Assembly: GCA_902362435.1 (NCBI GenBank)
Contig: CABIWW010000017.1
Span: forward strand, 1 to 41,877
Length of the DNA stretch: 41,877 bases
Source: Eubacteriaceae bacterium
GTDB lineage: Bacteria; Bacillota; Clostridia; Peptostreptococcales; Anaerovoracaceae
Direction: 5' to 3'
The translations under genes were made by a program, and so were the position numbers. Shown in pieces: positions 34,593 through 41,739 of the stretch (its first letter is position 1; each line of letters begins with the position of its first letter). Under the pieces are notes generated by a model. That model was not told the origin of the DNA. It saw only the letters and a list, made by a program, of their open reading frames with translations, and searched no databases.

Positions 34593-34959
34593 TCTCCTTT
34601 ACCTTTGCGTTCATCTTCTCCACAGCTGCTTTTCTCACTTCAGGGTCATGGACATTGCCCATGGTCATCCCCATGAATCCGTAGAGATTCTCATCTCCCT
34701 TGTAAGGCACCAGCGTCACCTTCCTGTCTTCGCCGGGTTCAAAACGAATGGCGTTGCCTGCCGGTATATCCAGATGATAGCCGAAAGCTTTCTCCCTGTC
34801 GAATCTCAGTGCGATGTTCGCTTCAAAGAAGTGATAGTGCGAGCAGACCTGTATGGAACGGTCTCCGGTGTTGTTCACCACCAGCTCTATAGTGTCCCTG
34901 CCTTCATTGATGATGACAGGATCATCTGCGAATATGAATTCTCCTACACGGTATTTCAT
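34585..34959 (-). CDS. ureB: urease beta subunit UreB
   Basis: A 124-residue structural subunit of urease. It has the family core [17 protein letters not shown] (usual form GDRPIQVGSHYHF) and the [15 protein letters not shown] motif. Its C-terminal ~20 residues are charged and helical. AAGGAGGG precedes ATG 34959, 12 bases after ureA, and its end overlaps the ureC start, so the structural subunits are coupled. Confidence 0.94.
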   Translation of the reverse strand: MKYRVGEFIFADDPVIINEGRDTIELVVNNTGDRSIQVCSHYHFFEANIALRFDREKAFGYHLDIPAGNAIRFEPGEDRKVTLVPYKGDENLYGFMGMTMGNVHDPEVRKAAVEKMNAKVKESE

Positions 34960-34971
34960 GATCTGCCCTCC

Positions 34972-35331
34972 TTAATAATTCATCGATACCAGCTCAGATA
35001 CCGGAACTGCGTCTTCTCTCTTCTCGAGACGGATCGGCTCCTGTACTGAAACCAGCTTGTTGCCGTCAGGGAACATCACTTCCAGCTGTATTACAGGAAG
35101 CATCTCCTGAGTCCCTTCCATGACGTCTTCTTCCGTGATTATCCTGGAGCCCAGCTCCACAAGGTCGTATATGGAATCCCTGCCTTCTCTGGCTCTTTCC
35201 AGAAGCTCATCACAAATTATTGACATGGCTTCGATATAGTTCAGCTTGACGCCGCGCTTCCATCGCCGTCTCGATACTTCGGCAACATTGAACATAATGA
35301 GCCGTTCCTGTTCTTTGACAGTAAGTTTCAT
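34972..35331 (-). CDS. ureA: urease gamma subunit UreA
   Basis: A 119-residue structural subunit. The fold is recognisable from MKLTVKEQERLIMFNVAEVSRRR, GVKLNYIEAM and the VMEGTQEMLPVIQLEVMFPDG ending (quoted in part). Most UreA proteins are near 100 residues; this one carries an extra ~17-residue tail (REDAVPVSELVSMNY). GGGAGGT precedes ATG 35331. The gene begins only 18 bases after the sigma-54 activator gene, so the two share a transcript. Confidence 0.93.
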   Translation of the reverse strand: MKLTVKEQERLIMFNVAEVSRRRWKRGVKLNYIEAMSIICDELLERAREGRDSIYDLVELGSRIITEEDVMEGTQEMLPVIQLEVMFPDGNKLVSVQEPIRLEKREDAVPVSELVSMNY

Positions 35332-35349
35332 ACAAATACCTCCCGGATC

Positions 35350-36717
35350 TTAAAATTCCTGTTTTATGCCTAACCTTTTCATCTTCTTATACAGCACCGG
35401 TCTTGCGATGCCCAGATACTCCGCAGCTCTGGACTTGTTCCCGTCAAAGTGCTCCAGCACATTGATGATGATCTCCTTCTCGGCACTGTCTCTTGCCTGA
35501 TCTATGATGCTTTTCCCGTTCTCAGGCCGCCATTCGCTGATGCTGCCTCCTGCAGGTTTCTTCGCTATCCCGAAATCCTCCGGGTGCAGGATATTGTCAC
35601 TTGAAAAATTCATGGCACGCTCCACTGCGTTCCTCAGTTCCCGCACATTGCCGTACCATTTCCGCCGTCGCAGTATATCGAGAGTTTTGCTGTCTATGCC
35701 TGAAACACTGCTTCCCATCTGTGCATTCATCTCCTCTATCACTGAACCTGCGATAAGCTCTATATCCTCCGGTCTTTCACGCAGAGGCGGTACACTCAGC
35801 TCAATGACGTTGAGTCTGTAGTAAAGATCCTTCCTGAATTTCCCCTGACTTACAAGATGAGCAAGGTTCTCGTTGGATGCAGCTATGACCCTTACATCCA
35901 CCGATACTGTCTCTTCGCTGCCAAGACGCTCGAACTCCATTTCCTGGAGGACTCTCAGCAGTTTGGGCTGCATGGACATCGGCATCTGATTTATCTCATC
36001 GATGAACAGTGTTCCTTTGTCTGCCAGTTCAAATTTACCCTTGCGTCCCTCTTTACTGGCTCCGGTAAAAGCCCCTCTCTCATATCCGAAGAATTCAGAC
36101 TCCGCCAGTGATTCCGGTAATGCCGCCGCATTTATCTTTATGAAACGCTTCTTTCGCCGGCTGCTCAGGTTGTGGATCGCATGTGCCACCAGTTCTTTGC
36201 CTGTGCCGGTCTCACCTGTGATCAGCACGGTGGACGATGATCTTGCCGTCGTCAATATTTTTCTCTTCAGTTCCTGTATGCACTGTGATTCTCCTATTAT
36301 ATTGTTTATGTTATACTTCGTACTGACCAGATCGCTCAATTCACTTGTCAGATCCTTGAGTTCCTTATCCAGGAACCGGCTGTATTCTTCCGACAGCTCA
36401 TACAGCATTTCCGAACGCTGTACAACATCATATTCCATGAGACCTGCTTTTCTGCCTCCGTCATAGATCGGCACATGCACCGATATGCCGATTCCCATAT
36501 ATGTATTGTAAAACACGATCACCGGTTCGTCCTTATCGAGATTTTCCAGCATCTTCGTCTCCGGAAAAACATCTCTGATATGCCTCCCTATGATCTCTTT
36601 CTTCGCGATCTGGAAATAATCAGCGCACTGCTGATTTACATAAAAAACGATGCCATCCATATCGATCATGACAAGACCCGGAAGCTGTTCAAAATATTTC
36701 TCCATATAATCATACAT
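35350..36717 (-). CDS. PAS-AAA+-Fis sigma-54-dependent activator
   Basis: A 455-residue enhancer-binding protein. A PAS-like sensor (about 5-105) and a coiled linker precede the AAA+ domain, with Walker A GETGTGKE (168-175), the sigma-54 contact loop GAFTGA (215-220) and Walker B GTLFIDEI (235-242). A Fis-type helix-turn-helix (NKSRAAEYLGIARPVLYKKM) lies at the end. It has no receiver domain, so it is controlled by a ligand or redox/PAS signal, not a histidine kinase. It sits between nhaC and ureA. A sigma-54 promoter with two palindromic sites lies upstream of nhaC and is its likely target. The ribosome site before ATG 36717 is weak. Confidence 0.93.
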   Translation of the reverse strand: MYDYMEKYFEQLPGLVMIDMDGIVFYVNQQCADYFQIAKKEIIGRHIRDVFPETKMLENLDKDEPVIVFYNTYMGIGISVHVPIYDGGRKAGLMEYDVVQRSEMLYELSEEYSRFLDKELKDLTSELSDLVSTKYNINNIIGESQCIQELKRKILTTARSSSTVLITGETGTGKELVAHAIHNLSSRRKKRFIKINAAALPESLAESEFFGYERGAFTGASKEGRKGKFELADKGTLFIDEINQMPMSMQPKLLRVLQEMEFERLGSEETVSVDVRVIAASNENLAHLVSQGKFRKDLYYRLNVIELSVPPLRERPEDIELIAGSVIEEMNAQMGSSVSGIDSKTLDILRRRKWYGNVRELRNAVERAMNFSSDNILHPEDFGIAKKPAGGSISEWRPENGKSIIDQARDSAEKEIIINVLEHFDGNKSRAAEYLGIARPVLYKKMKRLGIKQEF

Positions 36718-36758
36718 ATATCACTCACACCTTTTCGATTTGTCCTGACTCAGATATG

Positions 36759-36808
36759 CAAAACAGAAACTGTTCAGAGATGCGTTGAAAGACGCCTTCT
36801 CTGAACAG
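36759..36808 (-). terminator. terminator after the nhaC-family gene
   Basis: CTGTTCAGAGA (minus strand, 36798-36808) pairs perfectly with TCTCTGAACAG (36770-36780), with GCGT/ACGC inside the loop, followed by TTTCTGTTTT. It separates nhaC from the activator-urease transcript, at least in part. Confidence 0.78.
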
Positions 36809-36816
36809 GATAACAT

Positions 36817-38166
36817 CTAAAACACGAATCCGGCAATAAGATATATGATAATACTGACAATTATAGCCGGTACAGCCATAGGAACACCGGTCTTCAGGAA
36901 GTCGTTATTCCGTATCTTCGTCAGACTGCAGGAGAGGGTCACTGAGTCGCCGTAGAAGCATGTGGTGCTTCCTGCTGCGGCTCCGGCTATAACTGCACCG
37001 ATAGTCAGATACATGTTTGCGTCCAGCTGCTGAGCCAGCGGCAGCATGATCGGGAAGCATACTGCAGCCATTCCCCAGAAGCTTCCTGTAACGAACCCCA
37101 GCACCATGAGTATAACGAATGCGATCGCAGGCAGCGTATGTACGCTGATCACATCTACAACACTGTTTACGACATAAGGTGCAAGACCAAGTTCATCGTT
37201 GGCATTCTGAAGAACGAAGGCACTGATAACGATGGCTGTGCAGACGAACATCTCTTCGAAGCCTCTGCATATGGAGTCGAAGGCTTCCGTGAATCCCAGA
37301 AGCTTCTGTGGTATGTAAAGCACGAAGCAGAGAACGATACCCAGGATCAGTCCGTACATGAGCTCCTGTGTATAAAGTGCAACTGCGATGACACCCGCCA
37401 TAGGGATGATGAAGTTCCATGCGCTTGTCTCTTTCCTGCTTTCTTCTTCAGATTCATTCTGTTCTGCAAGATCCGGCGGCAGGACGAGTCCTTCCTGCTC
37501 CGCACGGAGCTCTGCCTTTTTCATAGCGCCGAAAGGCTTTATTATCCTCAGCTGATAGAGCAGTACAAATATCAGTGATACCCATGCGAAGAACATGAAT
37601 GGAACTGATTTCACCAGTTCATTGAACCCTGCACCTGTTCCCAGTCCCAGCGTGCTCTCTATCTGTCCTGTCATGAACACACCCCACAGTGACATCGGAA
37701 CGATAACGCAGGTCGCACAAGCAACAGCATTCACCGAGAAAGCATACATCTCTCTGGACATATGGTTCTGATCAGCGATCTTGCGGTTCGAAACACCTGC
37801 TGCCAGTACACTGAAGTAGTTGTCCAGGAAGAACACTATCCCCATTACCCATGCCATGACGCCGGCTTTTTTCTTGGTGTTCGCAACTTTGAGTCCCAGT
37901 CTTGTAAAACCTGAAGTCGCATTTGCTTTTTCAAGCAAATGAATAAAGATGCCGAATAAACCGAAAATAACTACAAAATAAGCTGATTCACCAAGCTCTC
38001 CGTAAAGTGAATCAAGATATGCCACTACGAAATGCTGCTTGTCCAGTATGATATATCCTACCAGAGCTCCGCAGATCAGTGGCTCTACCGCTCTCTTGGT
38101 TATGATCGCTGTAACGATGGTAACCAGGACCGGCAGCAGACTGATGATGCCATAAGTACTATCCAT
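36817..38166 (-). CDS. NhaC-family Na+/H+ antiporter
   Basis: A 449-residue membrane protein with about 11-12 hydrophobic segments. NhaC-family features are FFLDNYFSVLAAG in the first half and AGAAAGSTTCFYGDSVTLS near the end. It should exchange Na+ for H+ across the cytoplasmic membrane; some family members carry organic ions instead. I set the start at ATG 38166, with AAGGAG seven bases upstream. The longer frame from 38256 would run across the sigma-54 promoter and is rejected. Its place before a urease operon, behind a sigma-54 promoter, suggests pH or cation homeostasis during urea hydrolysis. Confidence 0.87.
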   Translation of the reverse strand: MDSTYGIISLLPVLVTIVTAIITKRAVEPLICGALVGYIILDKQHFVVAYLDSLYGELGESAYFVVIFGLFGIFIHLLEKANATSGFTRLGLKVANTKKKAGVMAWVMGIVFFLDNYFSVLAAGVSNRKIADQNHMSREMYAFSVNAVACATCVIVPMSLWGVFMTGQIESTLGLGTGAGFNELVKSVPFMFFAWVSLIFVLLYQLRIIKPFGAMKKAELRAEQEGLVLPPDLAEQNESEEESRKETSAWNFIIPMAGVIAVALYTQELMYGLILGIVLCFVLYIPQKLLGFTEAFDSICRGFEEMFVCTAIVISAFVLQNANDELGLAPYVVNSVVDVISVHTLPAIAFVILMVLGFVTGSFWGMAAVCFPIMLPLAQQLDANMYLTIGAVIAGAAAGSTTCFYGDSVTLSCSLTKIRNNDFLKTGVPMAVPAIIVSIIIYLIAGFVF

Positions 38167-38217
38167 TAGCAAACTCCTTTCACAAATCATAAAAGTAACA
38201 GGTATGCCTACTATTAT

Positions 38218-38233
38218 AGCAACAACTGTGCCA
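38218..38233 (-). promoter_or_regulatory. sigma-54 (-24/-12) promoter of nhaC
   Basis: On the minus strand TGGCACA (38227-38233), four bases, then TTGCT (38218-38222) fits the sigma-54 consensus TGGCACG-N4-TTGCW at all but one position, with correct GG/GC spacing. The predicted start near 38206 leaves a 40-base leader to ATG 38166. An activator with a GAFTGA loop is encoded just downstream of nhaC. Confidence 0.85.
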
Positions 38234-38295
38234 TTTATCCAAAATTCTGAAAACACTGAAATTCAGCCATTCCTGATTTCCGACAAAAATCGACA

Positions 38296-38317
38296 AGTGT
38301 CATCTAAATGTTACACT
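38296..38317 (-). promoter_or_regulatory. enhancer-like palindrome, proximal copy
   Basis: AGTGTCA (38296-38302), an 8-base spacer TCTAAATG, then TTACACT (38311-38317). This is the same half-site, spacing and nearly the same spacer as the distal copy. Its centre is about 100 bases upstream of the predicted sigma-54 start, a usual position for an activator site. Confidence 0.75.
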
Positions 38318-38364
38318 CACCTCATCTGTTCGCCGGACACACTGCAATTACTTGTTTTCAACTA

Positions 38365-38386
38365 TGTGTAATCTTAAAGTTACACA
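38365..38386 (-). promoter_or_regulatory. enhancer-like palindrome, distal copy
   Basis: TGTGTAA (38365-38371), an 8-base spacer TCTTAAAG, then TTACACA (38380-38386), a perfect 7-bp inverted repeat. Its centre is 69 bp from the proximal copy and about 170 bases upstream of the predicted start. Confidence 0.78.
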
Positions 38387-38503
38387 GTCGTTCGTCGCTC
38401 ACAGTCACGTATGTATCCCTGCCCATTCACATGTTCCGCGTTATGAAACCCTGTATCTGTGATGTAAAAGCGCTTATCTTGACTATTATGTTTTTCCGAA
38501 TTA

Positions 38504-38650
38504 TCATTTGATCGACAGAAAAACTAACATTACATGAGCAGCGAGCAGAGTCCAGAAGTCCTTGATCTCGAATTCCCGCAACCCGCAGCGCTGATCCCCA
38601 TCGCCTTGCCAGCAATGTGGCTGCTGTCCCTTATCATCTGTTATCGTCAA
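38504..38650 (-). pseudogene. possible coding remnant, unidentified
   Basis: On the minus strand a frame without stops runs to TGA at 38504-38506. It can be read from TTG 38650 or further upstream without any start signal. The peptide contains GLREFEIKDFWTLLAAHV and looks protein-like, more GC-rich than its flanks. There is no ribosome site. It may be a fragment of a mobile-element gene or chance. Confidence 0.2.
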
Positions 38651-38659
38651 TAATGCGTC

Positions 38660-38708
38660 AAACCAAAAAATCAAAAATCCCGAACCGTTGAATTTCCAAC
38701 AAGTTCGG
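38660..38708 (-). terminator. terminator-like hairpin
   Basis: On the minus strand CCCGAAC...GTTG, loop, CAAC...GTTCGGG is followed by ATTTTTGATTTTTT. No gene that would need it is visible upstream on that strand, so it may belong to a lost gene. Confidence 0.55.
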
Positions 38709-38969
38709 GGCCCATTTACTTAAATTCCTATTCCCACTCGTTACCGAAAGACTAAACTTAACGCATTTTGTTTATAAAACGTATCGTGTAGTCTTCGTAG
38801 TATTTTGATAATCCATATTATCATACCTGTACGACGAGAATTTATCATTTTCTTATCAGGTGCGATAAAACCGATGGTTGCAAGAAAGGAATCATTGCAA
38901 CCGGATTGATTTTACAATTTATATTATACTTGATTTCTTTTTATTTTGCAAGATGTATTTTAATTTTAC

Positions 38970-39063
38970 GCACACATTTCAAAAAATGTGCTTAAAATTT
39001 AATTGATTTTTTTAGTTGTCTCAGGTATAATAAAATCAGCACACAATTACGTGTTCTCTGTGC
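38970..39063 (+). promoter_or_regulatory. abiE promoter with two flanking inverted repeats
   Basis: TTGATT (39003-39008) and a perfect TATAAT (39026-39031) are 17 bases apart. GCACA...TGTGC pairs occur on both sides: 38970-38974 with 38987-38991, and 39039-39043 with 39059-39063. AbiEi proteins are known to repress their own operon by binding inverted repeats around the promoter, so these are candidate operators. Confidence 0.65.
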
Positions 39064-39094
39064 GTGAATTTTATTAAAGAAAGAGGGTGAATGA

Positions 39095-39700
39095 GTGAAT
39101 CTTCAAGAGCGAGCAAAAGAAGTGGTTATATACAATAATGGTATTGCAAAATCTGCCGACTTTGTTGATGCCGGAATCAGAGCTGTTGATGTCGTAAACC
39201 TGTGTAACGCAGGCTTTCTTAATCGTGTACGACACGGATATTATCAGCTTGCCGAACAAGATATTTCTTCAGAAGAACAATTGCTTGCAACACTCATTCC
39301 AAAAGGAATAGTTTGTGTTGAATCCGCATTGTTTCACTATGGTTATAGCGACTTTGCACCACGAAAATGGTCAATAGCTGTGCCTCGTTCAATGTCAAGA
39401 ACAAAGCTAAAAGTCGATTCGCTTGCTATTCAAGCTTATTATATGCAGCCCGAGTTGTATGAACTTGGGAAAACCACCGATAACTTCAATGGGGTTAATC
39501 TGCCTGTATATGACCGTGAGCGAACAATATGTGATTGTTTCAAATATCGTTCCAGATTGGATAACGAAATTTTTAACAAGGCTATTAACGCTTATGTAAA
39601 AGACGACAAAAAGAATCTGAATAACCTTTCTGCTTATTCCCAAAAATTGCGTGTGCATAAAAAGGTTACCGAACTGATGGAGGTGTTGCTGAATGGCTGA
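39095..39700 (+). CDS. abiEi: AbiEi-family antitoxin / transcriptional regulator
   Basis: A 201-residue protein with an N-terminal winged helix-turn-helix (about 1-50; the RHGYYQLA wing) and the AbiEi C-terminal domain (CVESALFHYGYSDFAPRKWSIAVPR, quoted in part; YDRERTICDCFKYR). It is the antitoxin of a type IV toxin-antitoxin phage-defence pair and represses its own operon in studied cases. Translation most likely starts at GTG 39095, with GAGGGTG upstream. Its end overlaps the toxin gene by eight bases. AT-rich codon use sets it apart from the genes to the left. Confidence 0.88.
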   Translation: MNLQERAKEVVIYNNGIAKSADFVDAGIRAVDVVNLCNAGFLNRVRHGYYQLAEQDISSEEQLLATLIPKGIVCVESALFHYGYSDFAPRKWSIAVPRSMSRTKLKVDSLAIQAYYMQPELYELGKTTDNFNGVNLPVYDRERTICDCFKYRSRLDNEIFNKAINAYVKDDKKNLNNLSAYSQKLRVHKKVTELMEVLLNG

Positions 39701-40592
39701 TATTGCAGCGTCTGTGCTTACTCGATTAAAGAATAAGGCGCAAGCAAGTGGAAGAAGTTATCAACTTTGCTTACAACTTTTTTGTCAGGAAGAATTTTTG
39801 CGCAGACTTGAAAAGTCAAAATACGCAGAAAATTTTGTTCTCAAAGGCGGATTGTTTATCTATTCGCTTACCGAATTTGACAGCAGAGTTACAGTCGATG
39901 TTGATTTTTTGCTTCGACAAATGCCGAACACTCCTGAACAACTGCGAGTTGTGCTTGAAGAAATTATCGCAGCACCTACTGAAAATGAATTTGTTACATT
40001 TAAGATAACAGATGTTGCTCCCATTGCTGTTGCAAAGAAATATGCCGGTATCGGTGCATCGCTTGTTGCACACATCAAGAATACAAGAACACCTTTCAGC
40101 ATTGATTTCGGCATTGGCGATGTAATTGTCCCAAAGCAGGAAAAGCGAAAAATTCCTACACAGCTTGACGATTTTGCTTCTCCGACGGTAAATACATATT
40201 CGCTGGAAACGACAATTGCCGAAAAGCTTGATGCAATTCTCGATTTAATGGAATTTTCAAGCCGAATGAAAGATTATTATGATATTTATTATCTTGCCAA
40301 TAAGTTTGATTTTGACGGTGCAACGCTGACAAAAGCACTTAAAAAGACTTTTGAAAATCGTGGACACGCCTTTACGATAGAACAATTTGAGCAGGTTATG
40401 GCTTTTGCCGAAAATGATGCAATGCAAAAGAAATGGAAAGCATTTTGCAGAAAGATAGATACTAAAACCGATGATTTTAACACAGTGCTGAAAACTATCA
40501 AAGCATTTTTGATAGAGCCGTTTATAGCAGCGGTTGAAAATAAAGAATTTGAAGAAAAATGGACTGCCGCTGATGGCAGGTGGAGAAGATAG
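39693..40592 (+). CDS. abiEii: AbiEii-family nucleotidyltransferase toxin
   Basis: A 299-residue nucleotidyltransferase-fold protein. The active site is visible in VLKGGLFIYSL (K51, G52, G53) and RVTVDVDF (D69, D71), the family GG...DxD pattern. The downstream lysine region is TIAEKLDAI and the DYYDIYYL motif follows. Related AbiEii/MenT toxins add nucleotides to tRNA and arrest growth in infected cells. ATG 39693 has GGAGG at a nine-base distance inside abiEi, so antitoxin and toxin are coupled. Confidence 0.88.
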   Translation: MADIAASVLTRLKNKAQASGRSYQLCLQLFCQEEFLRRLEKSKYAENFVLKGGLFIYSLTEFDSRVTVDVDFLLRQMPNTPEQLRVVLEEIIAAPTENEFVTFKITDVAPIAVAKKYAGIGASLVAHIKNTRTPFSIDFGIGDVIVPKQEKRKIPTQLDDFASPTVNTYSLETTIAEKLDAILDLMEFSSRMKDYYDIYYLANKFDFDGATLTKALKKTFENRGHAFTIEQFEQVMAFAENDAMQKKWKAFCRKIDTKTDDFNTVLKTIKAFLIEPFIAAVENKEFEEKWTAADGRWRR

Positions 40593-40602
40593 GAGAACAA
40601 AA

Positions 40603-40833
40603 ATGGAGCTTAAAGATATTTTGAATTTAATAGCTATATTTATAATTCCTGTAGTTGCTGTTATAGTTGGACAACATTTGCAAAATAGAGCAGAAATAAG
40701 AAAAGATAAAATGCATATTTTTAAAGTACTTATGACTTCACGAATATATGGTTGGACACAAGAAAGCGTACATTGTCTTAATATTATTGATATTGTATTT
40801 GCAGACGACAAAAAGTTCGTGATCTCTTTTTAA
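40603..40833 (+). pseudogene. truncated DUF6680-type membrane-anchored protein
   Basis: A 76-codon frame from ATG 40603, with AGGAG upstream. It has one N-terminal membrane segment (about 8-23, IAIFIIPVVAVIVGQHL), then RAEIRKDKMHIFKVLMTSRIYGWTQESVHCLNIIDIVFADDKK. This matches the opening of DUF6680 proteins as I know them, which are usually about twice as long or more. After ADDKK the frame loses family likeness and stops within seven codons, exactly where the convergent MazF-like gene also loses its end. Confidence 0.6.
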
Positions 40834-40993
40834 TCACACTTGTAACAGCAGCCACAATCACAGTCGGTGCATTTTTCTTATAATCATCTGCCTGTACCAC
40901 TAGCACCGGACGTTCTCCACTCTGTACGGAACCTACTCTGTTTCCAAAATCGTAATAGAATAAATCTCCACGATTGATCATTCTTTCTTTCAT
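40784..40993 (-). pseudogene. truncated MazF/PemK-family toxin
   Basis: From ATG 40993 (GAGG upstream) the frame encodes INRGDLFYYDFGNRVGSVQSGERPVLVVQADD and VIVAAVTSVIKKR, the N-terminal half of a PemK/MazF endoribonuclease. Family proteins are about 110-120 residues. Here the likeness ends at VIKKR (near 40820), and the remaining codons are the reverse strand of the DUF6680-like gene. The toxin half with the second conserved region is missing, so it is very likely inactive. Confidence 0.72.
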
Positions 40994-41090
40994 ATGTAAA
41001 ACCTCGCTTTTCTTATCGTCTAATTTGTCATTTTCATCCGGAATGAAATAACCCTCTCACTTATTTGGAATTAAAAGTGCTTTTGACACC

Positions 41091-41672
41091 CTATTTTCTG
41101 AAAAAGTCTCCGAATATTTTTTCAACCTTCTTCTTTGCTGCAAGAATATGTCTGTCGACAACCTGATGTGCAACACCTTCTGCTTTGGCAATATCCCTTG
41201 CACTTATTCCATCTACATACCGCATTACCAAATACTTATGCTGCTTCTCTGTAAGACTCGCCATAGCTGTAACAAATAAACGCATCTTTTCTTCGGCTCG
41301 TCGATTGTAATAATCGTCCATCTCCTGCTGTTCTATAAAATCAGGTACGGATACCTCTGAATGCATATTCTCAGTAGTTCCATCATCATATCCAAAGGCA
41401 TCGCTATTGTTATTCTGGCGTTTTCTGTACTTATCCTCATTTCTGTTGTATGCCTGTATCGCTTTTCCCTGCTCAACAGAAAGCAATACGAATGGTATGT
41501 ACTTCTTCACTTCATCTGGATATTTCTCAAACAGTTCCTGCTCTGATAATTCAGACACAATCGCCCATTTCTCCTGTCCGATATAACCTGTGTACTCGTA
41601 TTTGAGGTTGATGAGTTTACAATCCTTTGCAAAAAGTTCTTTCTGCTGTGTTGCTGTATATGTATTTTTCAT
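41091..41672 (-). CDS. sigma-region-4-like regulator of a mobile element
   Basis: A 193-residue protein. The C-terminal part (about 130-190) is a sigma-70 region 4-type helix-turn-helix (SLTEKQHKYLVMRYVDGISARDIAKAEGV). The N-terminal half contains LFEKYPDEVKKYIPFVLL and an acidic, poorly conserved linker. Such proteins are common on conjugative elements and plasmids of Firmicutes, annotated as sigma factor-like. It has no region 2, so it is not a complete sigma factor. AAGGAG lies about eight bases before ATG 41672. Confidence 0.72.
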   Translation of the reverse strand: MKNTYTATQQKELFAKDCKLINLKYEYTGYIGQEKWAIVSELSEQELFEKYPDEVKKYIPFVLLSVEQGKAIQAYNRNEDKYRKRQNNNSDAFGYDDGTTENMHSEVSVPDFIEQQEMDDYYNRRAEEKMRLFVTAMASLTEKQHKYLVMRYVDGISARDIAKAEGVAHQVVDRHILAAKKKVEKIFGDFFRK

Positions 41673-41693
41673 TTCCGTAATCTCCTTTGATCT

Positions 41694-41724
41694 GAATTTT
41701 TGAATTTGCTCGTTTCAAAAATTC
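41694..41724 (-). promoter_or_regulatory. perfect 11-bp inverted repeat upstream of the sigma-like gene
   Basis: GAATTTTTGAA (41694-41704) and TTCAAAAATTC (41714-41724) are perfect inverse copies with a 9-base spacer. It lies just above the ribosome site of the sigma-like gene and about 15 bases from the IS left end. It could be an operator or a leader hairpin. Confidence 0.5.
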
Positions 41725-41739
41725 GGAGATCACGGATAC

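Larger units (their letters stand above)
38387..38969. other. boundary region without a firm gene
   Basis: Nearly 600 bases with no gene I can name. It holds a possible gene remnant (38504-38650, minus), a terminator-like hairpin (38668-38708) and a hairpin GGTTGCAA/TTGCAACC near 38876-38904. Base composition shifts to AT-rich at about 38.65 kb, which marks the start of the acquired block. Confidence 0.5.

Noticed and set aside
36720..36816. Second sigma-54 promoter in front of the activator gene
   Set aside because: TGCAA (36757-36761 area) is present but no TGGCAC box lies at the required distance.
37193..38256. Upstream extension of the NhaC-family protein to 38256
   Set aside because: The extra 30 residues would be coded across the sigma-54 promoter and lack a ribosome site; ATG 38166 has AAGGAG at the right distance.
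38740..38760. Remnant of guaA 3' end (attachment-site type) read from GAG TGG GAA TAG on the minus strand
   Set aside because: Only four codons match the common IEWE ending and an in-frame stop lies a few codons upstream, so this is chance-level.
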